From an unicellular cyanobacterium SU3 (lineage in GTDB: Bacteria > Cyanobacteriota > Cyanobacteriia > Cyanobacteriales > Microcystaceae): a stretch of 49,683 bases of DNA. The notes beneath the pieces were generated by a model, which saw only the letters and a program-made list of their open reading frames with translations, was not told where the DNA came from and made no database searches. Positions 34,035-42,028 of this stretch are shown in pieces. The position numbers were made by a program, and so were the translations under genes. Each line of letters opens with the position of its first letter. The stretch's first letter is position 1. The DNA lies in contig NETF01000172.1 in assembly GCA_002172675.1 (NCBI GenBank), positions 1 through 49,683 on the forward strand, given 5' to 3'.

Positions 34035-35120
34035 CTATGATTCCAATATTCTTAATAAAACCTCTCCCATGGCTTTACATCCCACAGATTTCATACCTTG
34101 GGACATAATATCTCCTGTGCGGTATCCTTGAGCTAGGGCTTCTAAAACCGCTTTCTCGAGCCTGGTAGCTGCTTTGGCTTCATTTAACCCGTAGCGTAGC
34201 ATCATCGCAGCACTGAGAACTTGTGCTAAGGGGTTAGCCTTATCTTGTCCTGCAATATCAGGGGCAGATCCGTGGACGGGTTCAAATAACCCTGGCTTTT
34301 CTAAGCCTAAACTAGCTGACGGTAACATTCCAATACTACCGGTTAACATAGCCGCAGCATCAGACAGGATGTCCCCGAATAAATTACCCGTAACGATGGT
34401 ATCAAACTGTTTGGGTTCTCTGACTAACTGCATGGCTGCATTATCCACATAGAGATGAGATAATTCGACATCAGGGTATTTTTCTGCCATGGAGGTGACG
34501 CGATCGCGCCATAATTGAGAAACATCTAAGACATTGGCTTTATCAACTGAACACAGTTTTCCACTTCGTTTCTGTGCCGTTTCAAAAGCTACTTTAGCAA
34601 TGCGATCAATTTCTGACTCTCTATAGGCCATGGTATTGACCCCCCGTTTTTCTCCGGTTTCGGTCTCAAAAATGCCCTTGGGTTCTCCAAAATAGATACC
34701 ACCGGTTAATTCTCTGACGACCATAATATCGACCCCTTCGACAATTTCTGGTTTTAAGGAAGAGGCATCAATTAATTGGGGTAAGATAGTGGCTGGCCGT
34801 AAATTAGCGAATAGATTAAGACCAGCACGAATAGCTAATAATCCTGTTTCAGGCCGTTGTTCACGGGGCAAATTATCCCATTTATAACCCCCAATGGCAG
34901 CTAATAAAACCGCGTCGCTATTGCGACACATTTGTAGGGTTTCCTTTGGCAGGGGTTTTCCTGTTTCATCGATGGCAGACCCTCCAATCAGGGCTTCTTG
35001 AAATTGAAAGTCAATATCTAACTGTGTCCCGATCAGTTTGAGGATATCCACAGTCACAGCTAGAATTTCAGGGCCGATGCCATCCCCTGGAAGTAGGGTA
35101 ATGCGATATTGCCTCGTCAT
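34035..35120 (-). CDS. leuB: 3-isopropylmalate dehydrogenase
   Basis: A 361-residue LeuB of normal length. Conserved elements include [13 protein letters not shown] at the N-terminus, the substrate-binding [29 protein letters not shown], the catalytic [10 protein letters not shown] and Lys in [11 protein letters not shown], the metal-binding [20 protein letters not shown], and the NAD-binding [11 protein letters not shown]. It oxidises and decarboxylates 3-isopropylmalate in leucine synthesis in the cytosol. It stands alone; other leu genes are not adjacent. Confidence 0.97.
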   Translation of the reverse strand: MTRQYRITLLPGDGIGPEILAVTVDILKLIGTQLDIDFQFQEALIGGSAIDETGKPLPKETLQMCRNSDAVLLAAIGGYKWDNLPREQRPETGLLAIRAGLNLFANLRPATILPQLIDASSLKPEIVEGVDIMVVRELTGGIYFGEPKGIFETETGEKRGVNTMAYRESEIDRIAKVAFETAQKRSGKLCSVDKANVLDVSQLWRDRVTSMAEKYPDVELSHLYVDNAAMQLVREPKQFDTIVTGNLFGDILSDAAAMLTGSIGMLPSASLGLEKPGLFEPVHGSAPDIAGQDKANPLAQVLSAAMMLRYGLNEAKAATRLEKAVLEALAQGYRTGDIMSQGMKSVGCKAMGEVLLRILES

Positions 35121-35268
35121 AATTAAGTTCTTCTTTTCGTTTTCAATGAGCGATCGCTAATCTTAAGCTTAGATTGTCGCTTTATATCGATTTAACTAGC
35201 AATCTTACTTTACCATGAGTTGATTAAGCATAACTCGGTTATAACGAATAACCGAGTTTGAGCAAGAT

Positions 35269-36207
35269 TTAAGTGCGCCAAATTTTTTCTAACACTTTTG
35301 ACGCTTGAATATCCCCTAAATTGTAGGTAGAAGATTGAATGGCAATAAAGCGATCGTCATTGGGAGGAAGCCGTTTTTTCGCGTCGGTTTTACCAAATAA
35401 AGCGACAGTATAGGTTCCGACGGCTACGCCTAATTGCAGGGGAGGACTATCGGTGCAAATCATTAAATTGGCTCCTGCGATCATGGCAGCTAGTTTGCCC
35501 ATGTCTCCAGGTTGGGTCACTTTGAGATCAGAACAACAACTGAGTAAAGGGGCAATCCAAGCTTCGTCTTTATCACCTCCTTGGAGTAACACAATGGATA
35601 AGGAGGGCTGTTTTTCTTGAATTCTATTAATGATATTATTCCACTGAGGCACAGGATAGGGTTCACTAGCCCCTCCATAGATTACTATATAACCACTTTC
35701 GTCGAGTAATAAGCGTTTTTGTTCGGCTTCTGCCCAAGCAATGTCTTCTTTGGGGAGGGCTATTTTTAAAGAGGGACAGGGAGATTTGATGTCTATTCCC
35801 TGCAGTAAATCATGATACATCTCAGGGATGTATTGTTCTGTTTTTTGGGGAACGGGGTTAGAAATAAACCAATCGGGTTGGGTATCATAGCCAACGATGA
35901 CGGGAATTCCATTCAACCAGAGTAATAAGCTGATACTCCAGCGTTTTTCTAAGGTTAAGGCCATGTCGTATTCGCGATCGCGGATAATCCCTAATAGGTT
36001 TAAATAGTCAGCTAATCCATTGCGATCTTGATAGTCGAATAAGAGAACTTCATGAACCTGAGGACACACCCGATAAGCGGACTTGGCACGGGGTTCAACC
36101 AGGACATCAATAATAGCATTAGGATATTGAGTTTTGAGGTCTTCTAGGGTCGGAAAAAATAAAATTTGTTCGTTTATTCCCCCAGGAACCAGGGCTAATA
36201 TTCGCAT
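35269..36207 (-). CDS. GT9-family glycosyltransferase (heptosyltransferase-like)
   Basis: A 312-residue protein of the ADP-heptose:LPS heptosyltransferase fold. The start ILALVPGGINEQILFFPTLE and PNAIIDVLVEPR match the N-terminal Rossmann domain. Later, MIAGANLMICTDSPPLQLGV and YTVALFGKTDAKKRLPP fit the nucleotide-sugar side. Cyanobacteria mostly lack heptose-containing LPS cores, so the sugar is uncertain. It is a single gene, about 150 bp upstream of leuB in the same direction. Confidence 0.85.
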   Translation of the reverse strand: MRILALVPGGINEQILFFPTLEDLKTQYPNAIIDVLVEPRAKSAYRVCPQVHEVLLFDYQDRNGLADYLNLLGIIRDREYDMALTLEKRWSISLLLWLNGIPVIVGYDTQPDWFISNPVPQKTEQYIPEMYHDLLQGIDIKSPCPSLKIALPKEDIAWAEAEQKRLLLDESGYIVIYGGASEPYPVPQWNNIINRIQEKQPSLSIVLLQGGDKDEAWIAPLLSCCSDLKVTQPGDMGKLAAMIAGANLMICTDSPPLQLGVAVGTYTVALFGKTDAKKRLPPNDDRFIAIQSSTYNLGDIQASKVLEKIWRT

Positions 36208-36349
36208 AGTTTCGATGTTTTAATGGGTAGAACGTGGGCTTGGTTACAGCACAACAGCTTAATTTTAAGGGAAGACTCCTCTACTTTGCTTTAATGTTCA
36301 GAATTAATTCTAAACTACCCATAACTGATCACTGACCCCTGGTTATTGT

Positions 36350-36538
36350 TCACTGTTCTATCACTTCAAAGTCTGACTCCTCAAGGGACAATACCATTGA
36401 TTCGGGTTGATGATTCAGGGGATTTTGCTCTAACCTTACCAACCACCGTCCGTTGCTTTCTTGTGCTTCAATACGTCCTTCTATTCCCCTAGCATAGTCG
36501 GGGTAAATGACACGCACGACCATTCCAATGCGGATCAT
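36350..36538 (-). CDS. Small SH3-like conserved hypothetical protein
   Basis: A 62-residue protein (MIRIGMVVRVIYPDYARGIE, RIEAQESNGRWLVRLEQNPL). The alternation of short beta strands with G and charged turns suggests a small SH3-like barrel. Proteins of this kind occur in cyanobacteria without known function. The second ATG is preferred: AAGAGA lies about 9 bp before it, but almost touches the first ATG two codons upstream. Confidence 0.6.
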   Translation of the reverse strand: MIRIGMVVRVIYPDYARGIEGRIEAQESNGRWLVRLEQNPLNHQPESMVLSLEESDFEVIEQ

Positions 36539-36652
36539 AAGCATTCTCTTATTTACAATAAGATAAGTAAAGTTAAGGTTAATTATAGATTAAGTTTAGG
36601 TTAAAAATGGATACTCTACAATAGAGAAGTATGGTCAATAGGAATAATAATT

Positions 36653-36895
36653 ATGCACAACGTATCAACTAAGATTAAAGAGAATTTTCTTTATCCCATT
36701 TCTCCTTATCACGGCTCTCTCACTAAGGATACCGTGATTTTCAACGCTAAATTACAAGAGTTTGCTCAAAAAGTGGGTTTTATTGCCAATCTGCACACGG
36801 GAGGAAAGTTACCTCCCAAGGAAGCTTATGAGCAAGTTGAAAACTTGTGGAGAGAGTTAAAGGAAACGAAAATGACAATTTTTGAGGCTGAGTAA
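36653..36895 (+). CDS. DUF7219-like small cyanobacterial protein
   Basis: An 80-residue protein with the conserved core NFLYPISPYHGSLTKDTVIF, AKLQEFAQKVGFIANLHTGG and PKEAYEQVENLWRELK. The pattern matches, from memory, the DUF7219 family, once misannotated as isopropylmalate/homocitrate synthase. Function unknown. It is 51 bp before the CbiG-CobJ gene in the same direction and may share its promoter. Confidence 0.75.
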   Translation: MHNVSTKIKENFLYPISPYHGSLTKDTVIFNAKLQEFAQKVGFIANLHTGGKLPPKEAYEQVENLWRELKETKMTIFEAE

Positions 36896-36946
36896 GATGA
36901 GCTTTGTTATGATCAGCAAGAATCACCCACAATGCCCTAATCTTGA

Positions 36947-38866
36947 ATGAGTCTTTTTGATGCTTTTCAACCGATCGCTGCGATCGCTACGACACCCCAG
37001 GCTACTCAATTATTATATCCCCTCTGTCAATCCTTAGGGGCAACACTGTATATTCCCGAAACCTTACCTTTAATTGATACCACAACCTGTCATTATCAAG
37101 GTTCCCTGAAAGCCCATTTAGCTACGATTTGGCGAAATAATCGGGCTTTTGTTTTTTGTTTAGCGACTGGTGCAGTTACACGCTTGATTGCTCCGTTATT
37201 AAATGATAAGTCCTCTGATCCAGCTATTATTGTGATCGATCCTACGGGTCAATATGTGATCAGTTTATGTAGTGGCCATCAAGGGGGGGCCGATCGCTTA
37301 ACCCAACTGATCGCTCATCATCTTAATGCAACCTCTATCATTACCGGTGCCTCTCATCATCTCCATTTACCGGCTATTGATTTGTTAGGGTTGGCTTTTG
37401 GTTGGCGCAAAGGCCCTGGAGATTGGACAGGGGTCAGTCATGCTATTGCCTCTCAAAAAATGGTTCAGGTGATACAAGAAGCGGGTTCTAGGCTTTGGCA
37501 AGAGAATTTACCTCAAAATCATCATTTTTACTTTGGATACCCTGAAATAGAGGAAAATGTTACACCAGAGGGGAGAATATGGATCAGTGCCACCAAACGC
37601 AGATTTGCTGAAGGATCTACCTTTCCTAAAGTGCAATGGTATCCTAGGGTGTTATGGGTGGGTTTAGGTTGCATTCGGGGAACGTCTCAGAGGTTTATTG
37701 CCTCTGCTATCAAAGAAGTTTGTCAAAAGTATCATTTAGCTGAAGACGCGATCGCAGGTATTGCCACCATTGATATTAAAGCTGATGAGGTGGGAATTAT
37801 TAAATATTGTCAAGAAAAAGAGTACCCTTTATTAACTTATTCGGCTGATATTTTAAACAGTATAAATGTGCCTAATCCTTCTGTAGTCGTCAAAGAAGAA
37901 GTAGGAACCTCAAGTGTAGCTGAAGCAGCAGCTATTTATGGGGCAAATTATTGGTTTAGTTCTCAAGGTAATAGGGAACAGGGAACAGGGAACAGGGAAC
38001 ACATTCAAGTTAAACAATCTCTTTTAGTAACCAAACAAATTATTAAATCTGAAAATGAAGCAGTGACGATTGCTATCGCTCAAAGTGAGTTAGAATACAC
38101 AGGAAGACAAGGAAAAATTTATTTAGTTGGAACCGGTCCAGGAATTTTAGAGCAGATTACTCCTGCTGCAAAAACAGGGATTAATCAAGCAGATGCTATC
38201 ATTGGTTATTCTTTATATTTAGACTTAATTAAACCCTTACAACGTTCGGGTCAAATTATTGAATCTTTACCCATTACAAAAGAAAAAGAAAGAGCGCAAA
38301 AAGCTATAGAATTAGCACAATGGGGCTTGTCAGTGGCTGTTATTTCATCGGGAGATTGTGGTATTTATGGGATGGCTGGATTAGTGTTAGAAGAGTTGAA
38401 AAATAATAATTGGGACGGCAAGAATCCAAGTATTGAAGTATTTCCAGGAATTACAGCATTACAAGCAGTAGCAGCTAGAGTGGGAACTCCCTTAATGCAC
38501 GATTTTTGTGCCATTAGTTTGAGTGATTTATTAACTCCTTGGGAGGTGATAACGAAGCGATTAACTGCAGCCTCAATGGGGGATTTTGTAACGGCTTTAT
38601 ACAATCCGCGATCGCAAACTCGTCAAAGCCAAATTGTTGAAGCGCAAACTATCTTTTTAGATTATCGTAATCCTAATACTCCTGTTGCTTTGGTACGGTG
38701 TGCTTATCGTCAAGATGAAAGTATTATATTGACCAATTTAAAAGAAATGTTAAACCACAATATTGATATGTTGACTACTGTTTTAATTGGCAATAGTAGC
38801 ACTTTTTTACATGAAAATTGGATGGTTACACCCAGGGGATATAACCGAGTGGAGGAGCAAAAATAA
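36947..38866 (+). CDS. cobJ: CbiG-CobJ fusion: cobalamin biosynthesis protein / precorrin-3B C17-methyltransferase
   Basis: A 639-residue fusion. The N-terminal half (about 1-330) is CbiG-like: FCLATGAVTRLIAPLL, VIDPTGQYVISLCSGHQGGA and WVGLGCIRGTS. The C-terminal half (about 385-639) is a CobJ/CbiH methyltransferase with GKIYLVGTGPGILEQITPAA, ADAIIGYSLYLDLI, SSGDCGIYGMAGLV and PLMHDFCAISLSDLLTPW. Together they methylate C17 of the corrin precursor and open or contract the ring. The linker (about 340-352) is encoded by a heptamer repeat and reads GNREQGTGNREH. Cyanobacteria commonly make pseudocobalamin by this route. Confidence 0.93.
   Translation: MSLFDAFQPIAAIATTPQATQLLYPLCQSLGATLYIPETLPLIDTTTCHYQGSLKAHLATIWRNNRAFVFCLATGAVTRLIAPLLNDKSSDPAIIVIDPTGQYVISLCSGHQGGADRLTQLIAHHLNATSIITGASHHLHLPAIDLLGLAFGWRKGPGDWTGVSHAIASQKMVQVIQEAGSRLWQENLPQNHHFYFGYPEIEENVTPEGRIWISATKRRFAEGSTFPKVQWYPRVLWVGLGCIRGTSQRFIASAIKEVCQKYHLAEDAIAGIATIDIKADEVGIIKYCQEKEYPLLTYSADILNSINVPNPSVVVKEEVGTSSVAEAAAIYGANYWFSSQGNREQGTGNREHIQVKQSLLVTKQIIKSENEAVTIAIAQSELEYTGRQGKIYLVGTGPGILEQITPAAKTGINQADAIIGYSLYLDLIKPLQRSGQIIESLPITKEKERAQKAIELAQWGLSVAVISSGDCGIYGMAGLVLEELKNNNWDGKNPSIEVFPGITALQAVAARVGTPLMHDFCAISLSDLLTPWEVITKRLTAASMGDFVTALYNPRSQTRQSQIVEAQTIFLDYRNPNTPVALVRCAYRQDESIILTNLKEMLNHNIDMLTTVLIGNSSTFLHENWMVTPRGYNRVEEQK
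37974..38001 (+). repeat. In-frame GGGAACA heptamer repeat inside cobJ
   Basis: Four consecutive GGGAACA units lie in the linker between the two enzyme domains. Seven is not a multiple of three, so each added or lost unit would shift the frame unless three change together. Elsewhere in cyanobacteria such heptamers are intergenic; here one is tolerated within a gene. Confidence 0.85.
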
Positions 38867-38868
38867 GT

Positions 38869-38994
38869 ATAAATTAATGTTAAAAATGCTTGCTTTTAGT
38901 TGACTTGACATGATATTCTACACATAATAGAAAAGGTGTGCGCTTGCAACCTCTGTTTTTGGGAAATAAAAGAGACGAGATAAAACAGTCCCAA
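38869..38994 (+). repeat. Island repeat, copy 1 (second module only)
   Basis: 126 bp, beginning three bases after the cobJ stop codon. It starts at ATAAATTAATGTTAAAAATG, continues through the shared TTGACTTGACATGATATTCT and the hairpin AGGTG-TG-CGCTT, and ends at CAGTCCCAA. The first module with ACTATAGCGCAATAGT is missing. The same unit occurs near 39.8, 41.1 and 42.1 kb. Confidence 0.85.
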
Positions 38995-39003
38995 GTCATA
39001 AGG

Positions 39004-39432
39004 TTATCGTTGAGGAAAAAACACTCGATTAAAAGGTTTTTTGCGATAACGTCGATAAACATCAAAATCTTTATCTAAAGTAGCAATTTCTGATATATTT
39101 AATCTTTCGGAGATGACAATAAGGGATAAGTCAGTAAAGTCTCCTGGTAAGTCTTGATAAGTTGTATTCAGTTCACTAATTCTGTGATAATCTGATGGAA
39201 GTAACTGTTCGCATATAAATGCTTCTTTTTCTAACGCTAATAAAAACTCATTTTGTACTTTAGTATTAGGGGATAGTAACCACATAACTTCTGTGACACA
39301 AGCAAGGGTGGTAATTAGTTGACTATTACAAGTGTTAAAAAAGTTTAGAACTTGCTGATGATAAGAGTCTTTAACATCATAAAAAGCAACGATAATTCCT
39401 GTATCTATTAAAGTAAAAGGATAATTATTCAT
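39004..39432 (-). CDS. vapC: PIN-domain toxin (VapC-like)
   Basis: A 142-residue PIN-domain protein. Acidic residues expected at the Mg2+ site are present: Asp10 in TLIDTGIIVAFYD, Glu48 in ACVTEVMWLL, Asp101 in GDFTDLSLIV and Asp120 in ATLDKDFDVYR. PIN toxins cut RNA, commonly tRNA or rRNA, when free of antitoxin. The gene starts 5 bp after the antitoxin gene on the same strand, the usual order. The minus-strand frame ends close to repeat copy 1. Confidence 0.85.
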   Translation of the reverse strand: MNNYPFTLIDTGIIVAFYDVKDSYHQQVLNFFNTCNSQLITTLACVTEVMWLLSPNTKVQNEFLLALEKEAFICEQLLPSDYHRISELNTTYQDLPGDFTDLSLIVISERLNISEIATLDKDFDVYRRYRKKPFNRVFFPQR

Positions 39433-39437
39433 GCTTA

Positions 39438-39701
39438 TTAGTTATGTCTTTTTTGATGTTTCTCTTTAATTTTATCTGCTATTATTTTTTTACGGATATC
39501 TCTATCTGATAAATTTCCAGAACTTTCTAGTAAAAACTTAGGATAACCTCCCATTTTTTCTATGACTGTTTGTGGTTGAATTTTATTTGTTGTTTCTAAG
39601 ATTTCTATTGATTCAATAAACTCCAAAACTGTGTTAAGTTGTTCTGGGGATAAATTAGATAGTTTTTGGTTGATTGTTGTTTGTAATTTTAATAAATTCA
39701 T
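39438..39701 (-). CDS. vapB: Antitoxin partner of the first VapC
   Basis: An 87-residue protein. The N-terminus (LKLQTTINQKLSNLSPEQLN, TVLEFIESIEIL) is helical and resembles DUF2281-type antitoxins. The C-terminal part is charged (SDRDIRKKIIADKIKEKHQ) and likely wraps the toxin. No classic DNA-binding motif is obvious. Gene order antitoxin-toxin and the 5-bp spacing support the pairing. Confidence 0.75.
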   Translation of the reverse strand: MNLLKLQTTINQKLSNLSPEQLNTVLEFIESIEILETTNKIQPQTVIEKMGGYPKFLLESSGNLSDRDIRKKIIADKIKEKHQKRHN

Positions 39702-39766
39702 AACTTGATTGACTTCTATCCTTGTTTGAATAATTTACTATATTTCTCTAGTGGATGAGTTGGCCT

Positions 39767-39918
39767 TACTATAGCGCAATAGTTAGGGGAGACTGATGAT
39801 AACTTAATGTTAAAAATGCTTGCTTTTTCTTGACTTGACATGGTATTCTATACACGATGGAAAAGGTGTACGCTTGTTACCTCTATTTTTGGGTGATAGA
39901 AGAGACGAAATAAAACAG
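39767..39918 (+). repeat. Island repeat, copy 2 (complete)
   Basis: 152 bp with both modules. Module 1 is TACTATAGCGCAATAGTTAG plus GGGAGACTGATGAT. Module 2 runs from CTTAATGTTAAAAATGCTTG to ATAAAACAG. The short hairpin reads AGGTG-TA-CGCTT, against AGGCG-TG-CGCCT in copies 4 and 5; both changes keep pairing through G-U on the plus strand. It separates the two VapBC modules. Confidence 0.88.
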
Positions 39919-39930
39919 AATCCTCAACAT

Positions 39931-40317
39931 TCATAACCAGAAACGGTGAATAGGATAATTATCGAACATTCGATCTCTACTAACTAACACTAGAGAATGA
40001 TTAATTGATTGAGCAATTAAAATACGGTCAAAAGGATCTTTATGGTATAAGGGTAAATGGTAAAGCTTGATAGTATCCTGTAAAGTAATTGATAACAACT
40101 TAAACCGAGTTGCTAAAAAACGAGTTTCTATGTCATTAAAATCACAACTTAAAGCAAGTTTACCGATTTTAACTTTAATGGATATTTCCCAAAAACTAGC
40201 AACACTGACAAATACATTTTCTGTATTTTCTAGATAATCTATTATTGCACTAGGTAAAGTAGAATCATTTTCAGCTAACCAGATAAAAACATGAGTATCT
40301 ATTAAAACATCACTCAT
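39931..40317 (-). CDS. vapC: PIN-domain toxin (VapC-like), second module
   Basis: A 128-residue PIN protein of the DTHVFIWL type. Asp7, Glu44 (SFWEISIKVKIGKL), Asp97 (HKDPFDRILIAQS) and Asp115 (VSRDRMFDNYP) fill the metal site. The start codon shares one base with the antitoxin stop (TAATG), so translation is coupled. Predicted ribonuclease toxin; the target is unknown. It is only distantly related to the first VapC in the island. Confidence 0.9.
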   Translation of the reverse strand: MSDVLIDTHVFIWLAENDSTLPSAIIDYLENTENVFVSVASFWEISIKVKIGKLALSCDFNDIETRFLATRFKLLSITLQDTIKLYHLPLYHKDPFDRILIAQSINHSLVLVSRDRMFDNYPIHRFWL

Positions 40318-40571
40318 TACATATAATCCTCAAACTCTTCTAAAGGTTCATCGAAATCCTCAGATAAGGGTAAAATAAATGTACCTTTCATCGAACCGGC
40401 TAATTTTTTTTTAGTTGTTGTTTCTTTAGTTGTTTCGGGGAATGATACGGGTTTGTTTATTGTTTCAGGTTCTATTTTTGATTGTAGAAACTCGATAAAG
40501 TCTAAAACTTCCTTTTGTTTTTCTAGGGGAAGTTGTTCTATTTTTTCTGATGCTATTTCTGAGAGTTTCAT
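40317..40571 (-). CDS. vapB: DUF2281-type antitoxin of the second module
   Basis: An 84-residue protein starting MKLSEIASEKIEQLPLEKQK, EVLDFIEFLQSKIE. This two-helix DUF2281 segment is shared by many cyanobacterial PIN antitoxins. The tail (AGSMKGTFILPLSEDFDEPL) is the acidic toxin-binding element often seen, ending in EEFEDYM. One-base overlap with the toxin start. Confidence 0.88.
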   Translation of the reverse strand: MKLSEIASEKIEQLPLEKQKEVLDFIEFLQSKIEPETINKPVSFPETTKETTTKKKLAGSMKGTFILPLSEDFDEPLEEFEDYM

Positions 40572-40656
40572 CGCATTTACACTATTTCATCTCTAACTAC
40601 AATTTATCATATTCATTACTGTGAGCGATCGCTGGTTTTTTTGGGATAGTAACCGA

Positions 40657-40693
40657 TACTGTAGCGCAATAGTTAGGGAAGACTGATGATCAA
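40657..40693 (+). repeat. Island repeat, copy 3 (first module only)
   Basis: 37 bp: TACTGTAGCGCAATAGTTAG then GGAAGACTGATGATCAA. Module 2 is absent. The ACTAT stem has become ACTGT, which still pairs with ATAGT as a G-U pair in plus-strand RNA. The repeat joins directly to the truncated end of hicA and supplies its stop codon. Confidence 0.8.
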
Positions 40694-40812
40694 TTTCTTA
40701 TGTTATCTTTAAGATAGATTCGATGACTTCCTTGACTTCTTATTTGGGCAAAACCTGCATTTAATAAGCGTTTTTCAGCTTCTTTTGCAGTTAACCGAGG
40801 AAGTTTAGGCAA
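40690..40812 (-). pseudogene. hicA: Truncated HicA toxin gene
   Basis: A frame beginning with TTG inside the hicB stop reads LPKLPRLTAKEAEKRLLNAG, FAQIRSQGSHRIYLKDNIRN and stops. This is the HicA double-stranded RNA-binding-like fold, with its essential SHRIY histidine, but only 40 residues of the usual 60-80; the conserved PxHxGxxLxxGTL-type end is missing. The break coincides with repeat copy 3, whose TGATCA gives the stop. Such a protein is unlikely to be a working mRNA interferase. Confidence 0.75.
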
Positions 40813-41038
40813 CTTTTACCTCCATTGTCATTGTTATAATCTCTTGACTTAATCTTTCTTTTTTTTCTTCCTCCGATAGAGTAGATAAATAGAGTTCTAT
40901 TGCTTCAGTTATATTCGTTTTAATTTCTTCTATGGTGTCCCCTTGAGTTTGACAACCTTCTAGTTGTGGACAATATGCGTAATAACCATATTCATCTTTT
41001 TCGATCACAACATTTATTTTATAGGAGTCTTCGGCCAT
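40805..41038 (-). CDS. hicB: HicB-family antitoxin
   Basis: A protein of about 77 residues: INVVIEKDEYGYYAYCPQLE, GCQTQGDTIEEIKTNITEAI. This is the HicB partial RNase H fold. ATG 41038 is chosen since the domain begins there. An in-frame ATG at 41086 would add 16 codons read partly from repeat copy 4. The gene overlaps the start of the truncated hicA by eight bases. With its toxin broken it may be a leftover or may still repress its promoter. Confidence 0.85.
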   Translation of the reverse strand: MAEDSYKINVVIEKDEYGYYAYCPQLEGCQTQGDTIEEIKTNITEAIELYLSTLSEEEKKERLSQEIITMTMEVKVA

Positions 41039-41073
41039 GATGATTGTCTCTATTTTGTTCGTCTTAGTTACCA

Positions 41074-41234
41074 TACTATAGCGCAATAGTTAGGTAAGAC
41101 TGATGATCAAGTAATGTTAAAAATGCTTGCTTTTAGTTGACTTGACATGATATTCTATACACAATAGAAAAGGCGTGCGCCTGTAACCTCTGTTTTTGGG
41201 AAATAGAAGAGAAGAAATAAAAGAGTCCCCAAAG
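41074..41234 (+). repeat. Island repeat, copy 4 (complete)
   Basis: 161 bp with both modules: TACTATAGCGCAATAGTTAG, then GATGATCAAGTAATG, the TTGACTTGACATGATATTCT segment and the hairpin AGGCG-TG-CGCCT, ending in GAGTCCCCAAAG. Similarity to copy 5 continues a few bases further (AAGCATTT). It lies between hicB and xisH and would place a promoter-like TTGACT upstream of xisH. Confidence 0.88.
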
Positions 41235-41281
41235 GTAAGCATTTTTAGTTGTAAAGTCATCTACAGAGACAATAATTGACA

Positions 41282-41698
41282 ATGCCAGCTAAAGACATTT
41301 ATCATGATACGGTAAGAACAGCCTTAGAGAAAGATGACTGGATAATTACCCATGATCTCTTGGTTATTCGCTGGGGAAGAAGAGATTTATATATAGATTT
41401 AGGCGCACAAAAGTTAATTGCTGCAGAAAAAGATAACGAGAAAATTGCAGTTGAAATTAAAAGCTTTATCAGTAAATCACCGATTAATGATTTAGAAAAA
41501 GCCCTCGGACAATACATTTTATATTATGATTTATTAGCAAGACTACAATCGGAAAGAATCTTATATTTAGCCATAGACCAAGAGACTTATATAGATGTAT
41601 TTGAAGATCCTATCGGTCAAGTTTTATTAGAGAATAAAAGACTTAAATTACTTGTTTTTGATGAAATCAAAGAGGTCATTTTACAATGGATACCCTAG
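41282..41698 (+). CDS. xisH: XisH-like fdxN element excision controlling factor
   Basis: A protein of about 138 residues matching XisH: AKDIYHDTVRTALEKDDWII, RRDLYIDLGAQKLIAAEK, KIAVEIKSFISKSPINDLEK and LYLAIDQETY. The D...E..VEIK pattern is that of PD-(D/E)XK nuclease folds. In Anabaena XisH and XisI are needed with the recombinase XisF to excise the fdxN element during heterocyst formation. Copies are, however, common in unicellular cyanobacteria without that element, where their job is unknown. ATG 41282 is used instead of the TTG two codons earlier. It overlaps xisI by 13 bp. Confidence 0.93.
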   Translation: MPAKDIYHDTVRTALEKDDWIITHDLLVIRWGRRDLYIDLGAQKLIAAEKDNEKIAVEIKSFISKSPINDLEKALGQYILYYDLLARLQSERILYLAIDQETYIDVFEDPIGQVLLENKRLKLLVFDEIKEVILQWIP

Positions 41699-42021
41699 AT
41701 AACATGAGACAAATTATTATTGATTCTCTGGGTTATTATGCAGGAATTACCTATGGAATAGGAGAGGTTAACCGGCTATTAATTATTGATAAAAACTCTG
41801 ATAATTACCTAATTCTTTTAGAAGGATGGGAAGATAAAAGACGAGTTCATGGCTGTTTAGTCCATTTGCAAATTATTAATGGTAAAATCTGGATACAACG
41901 AGACGGAATAGAGGATGGTATTGCTACCGACTTGTTAGAAGCAGGTATCCCAAAAGATAAAATTGTCCTTGCGTTTAAACCGGAGCATATTCGTCCTTAT
42001 ACCGAATTTGCGGTTAAATAG
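41686..42021 (+). CDS. xisI: XisI-like fdxN element excision controlling factor
   Basis: The 111-residue protein matches XisI: IIDSLGYYAGITYGIGEVNR, LILLEGWEDKRRVHGCLVHL, GKIWIQRDGIEDGIATDLLE and AFKPEHIRPYTEFAV. It always accompanies XisH and begins inside its last codons, so the pair is translationally coupled. Both genes fill the space between repeat copies 4 and 5 exactly, 7 bp before copy 5. Confidence 0.95.
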   Translation: MDTLDNMRQIIIDSLGYYAGITYGIGEVNRLLIIDKNSDNYLILLEGWEDKRRVHGCLVHLQIINGKIWIQRDGIEDGIATDLLEAGIPKDKIVLAFKPEHIRPYTEFAVK

Positions 42022-42028
42022 AAAATAA

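Noticed and set aside
38880-39065. Minus-strand frame over repeat copy 1 as a gene
   Set aside because: Its second half is the repeat itself, found in the same frame in other copies, and its first half is the antisense of the vapC end. Reported only as a property of the repeat.
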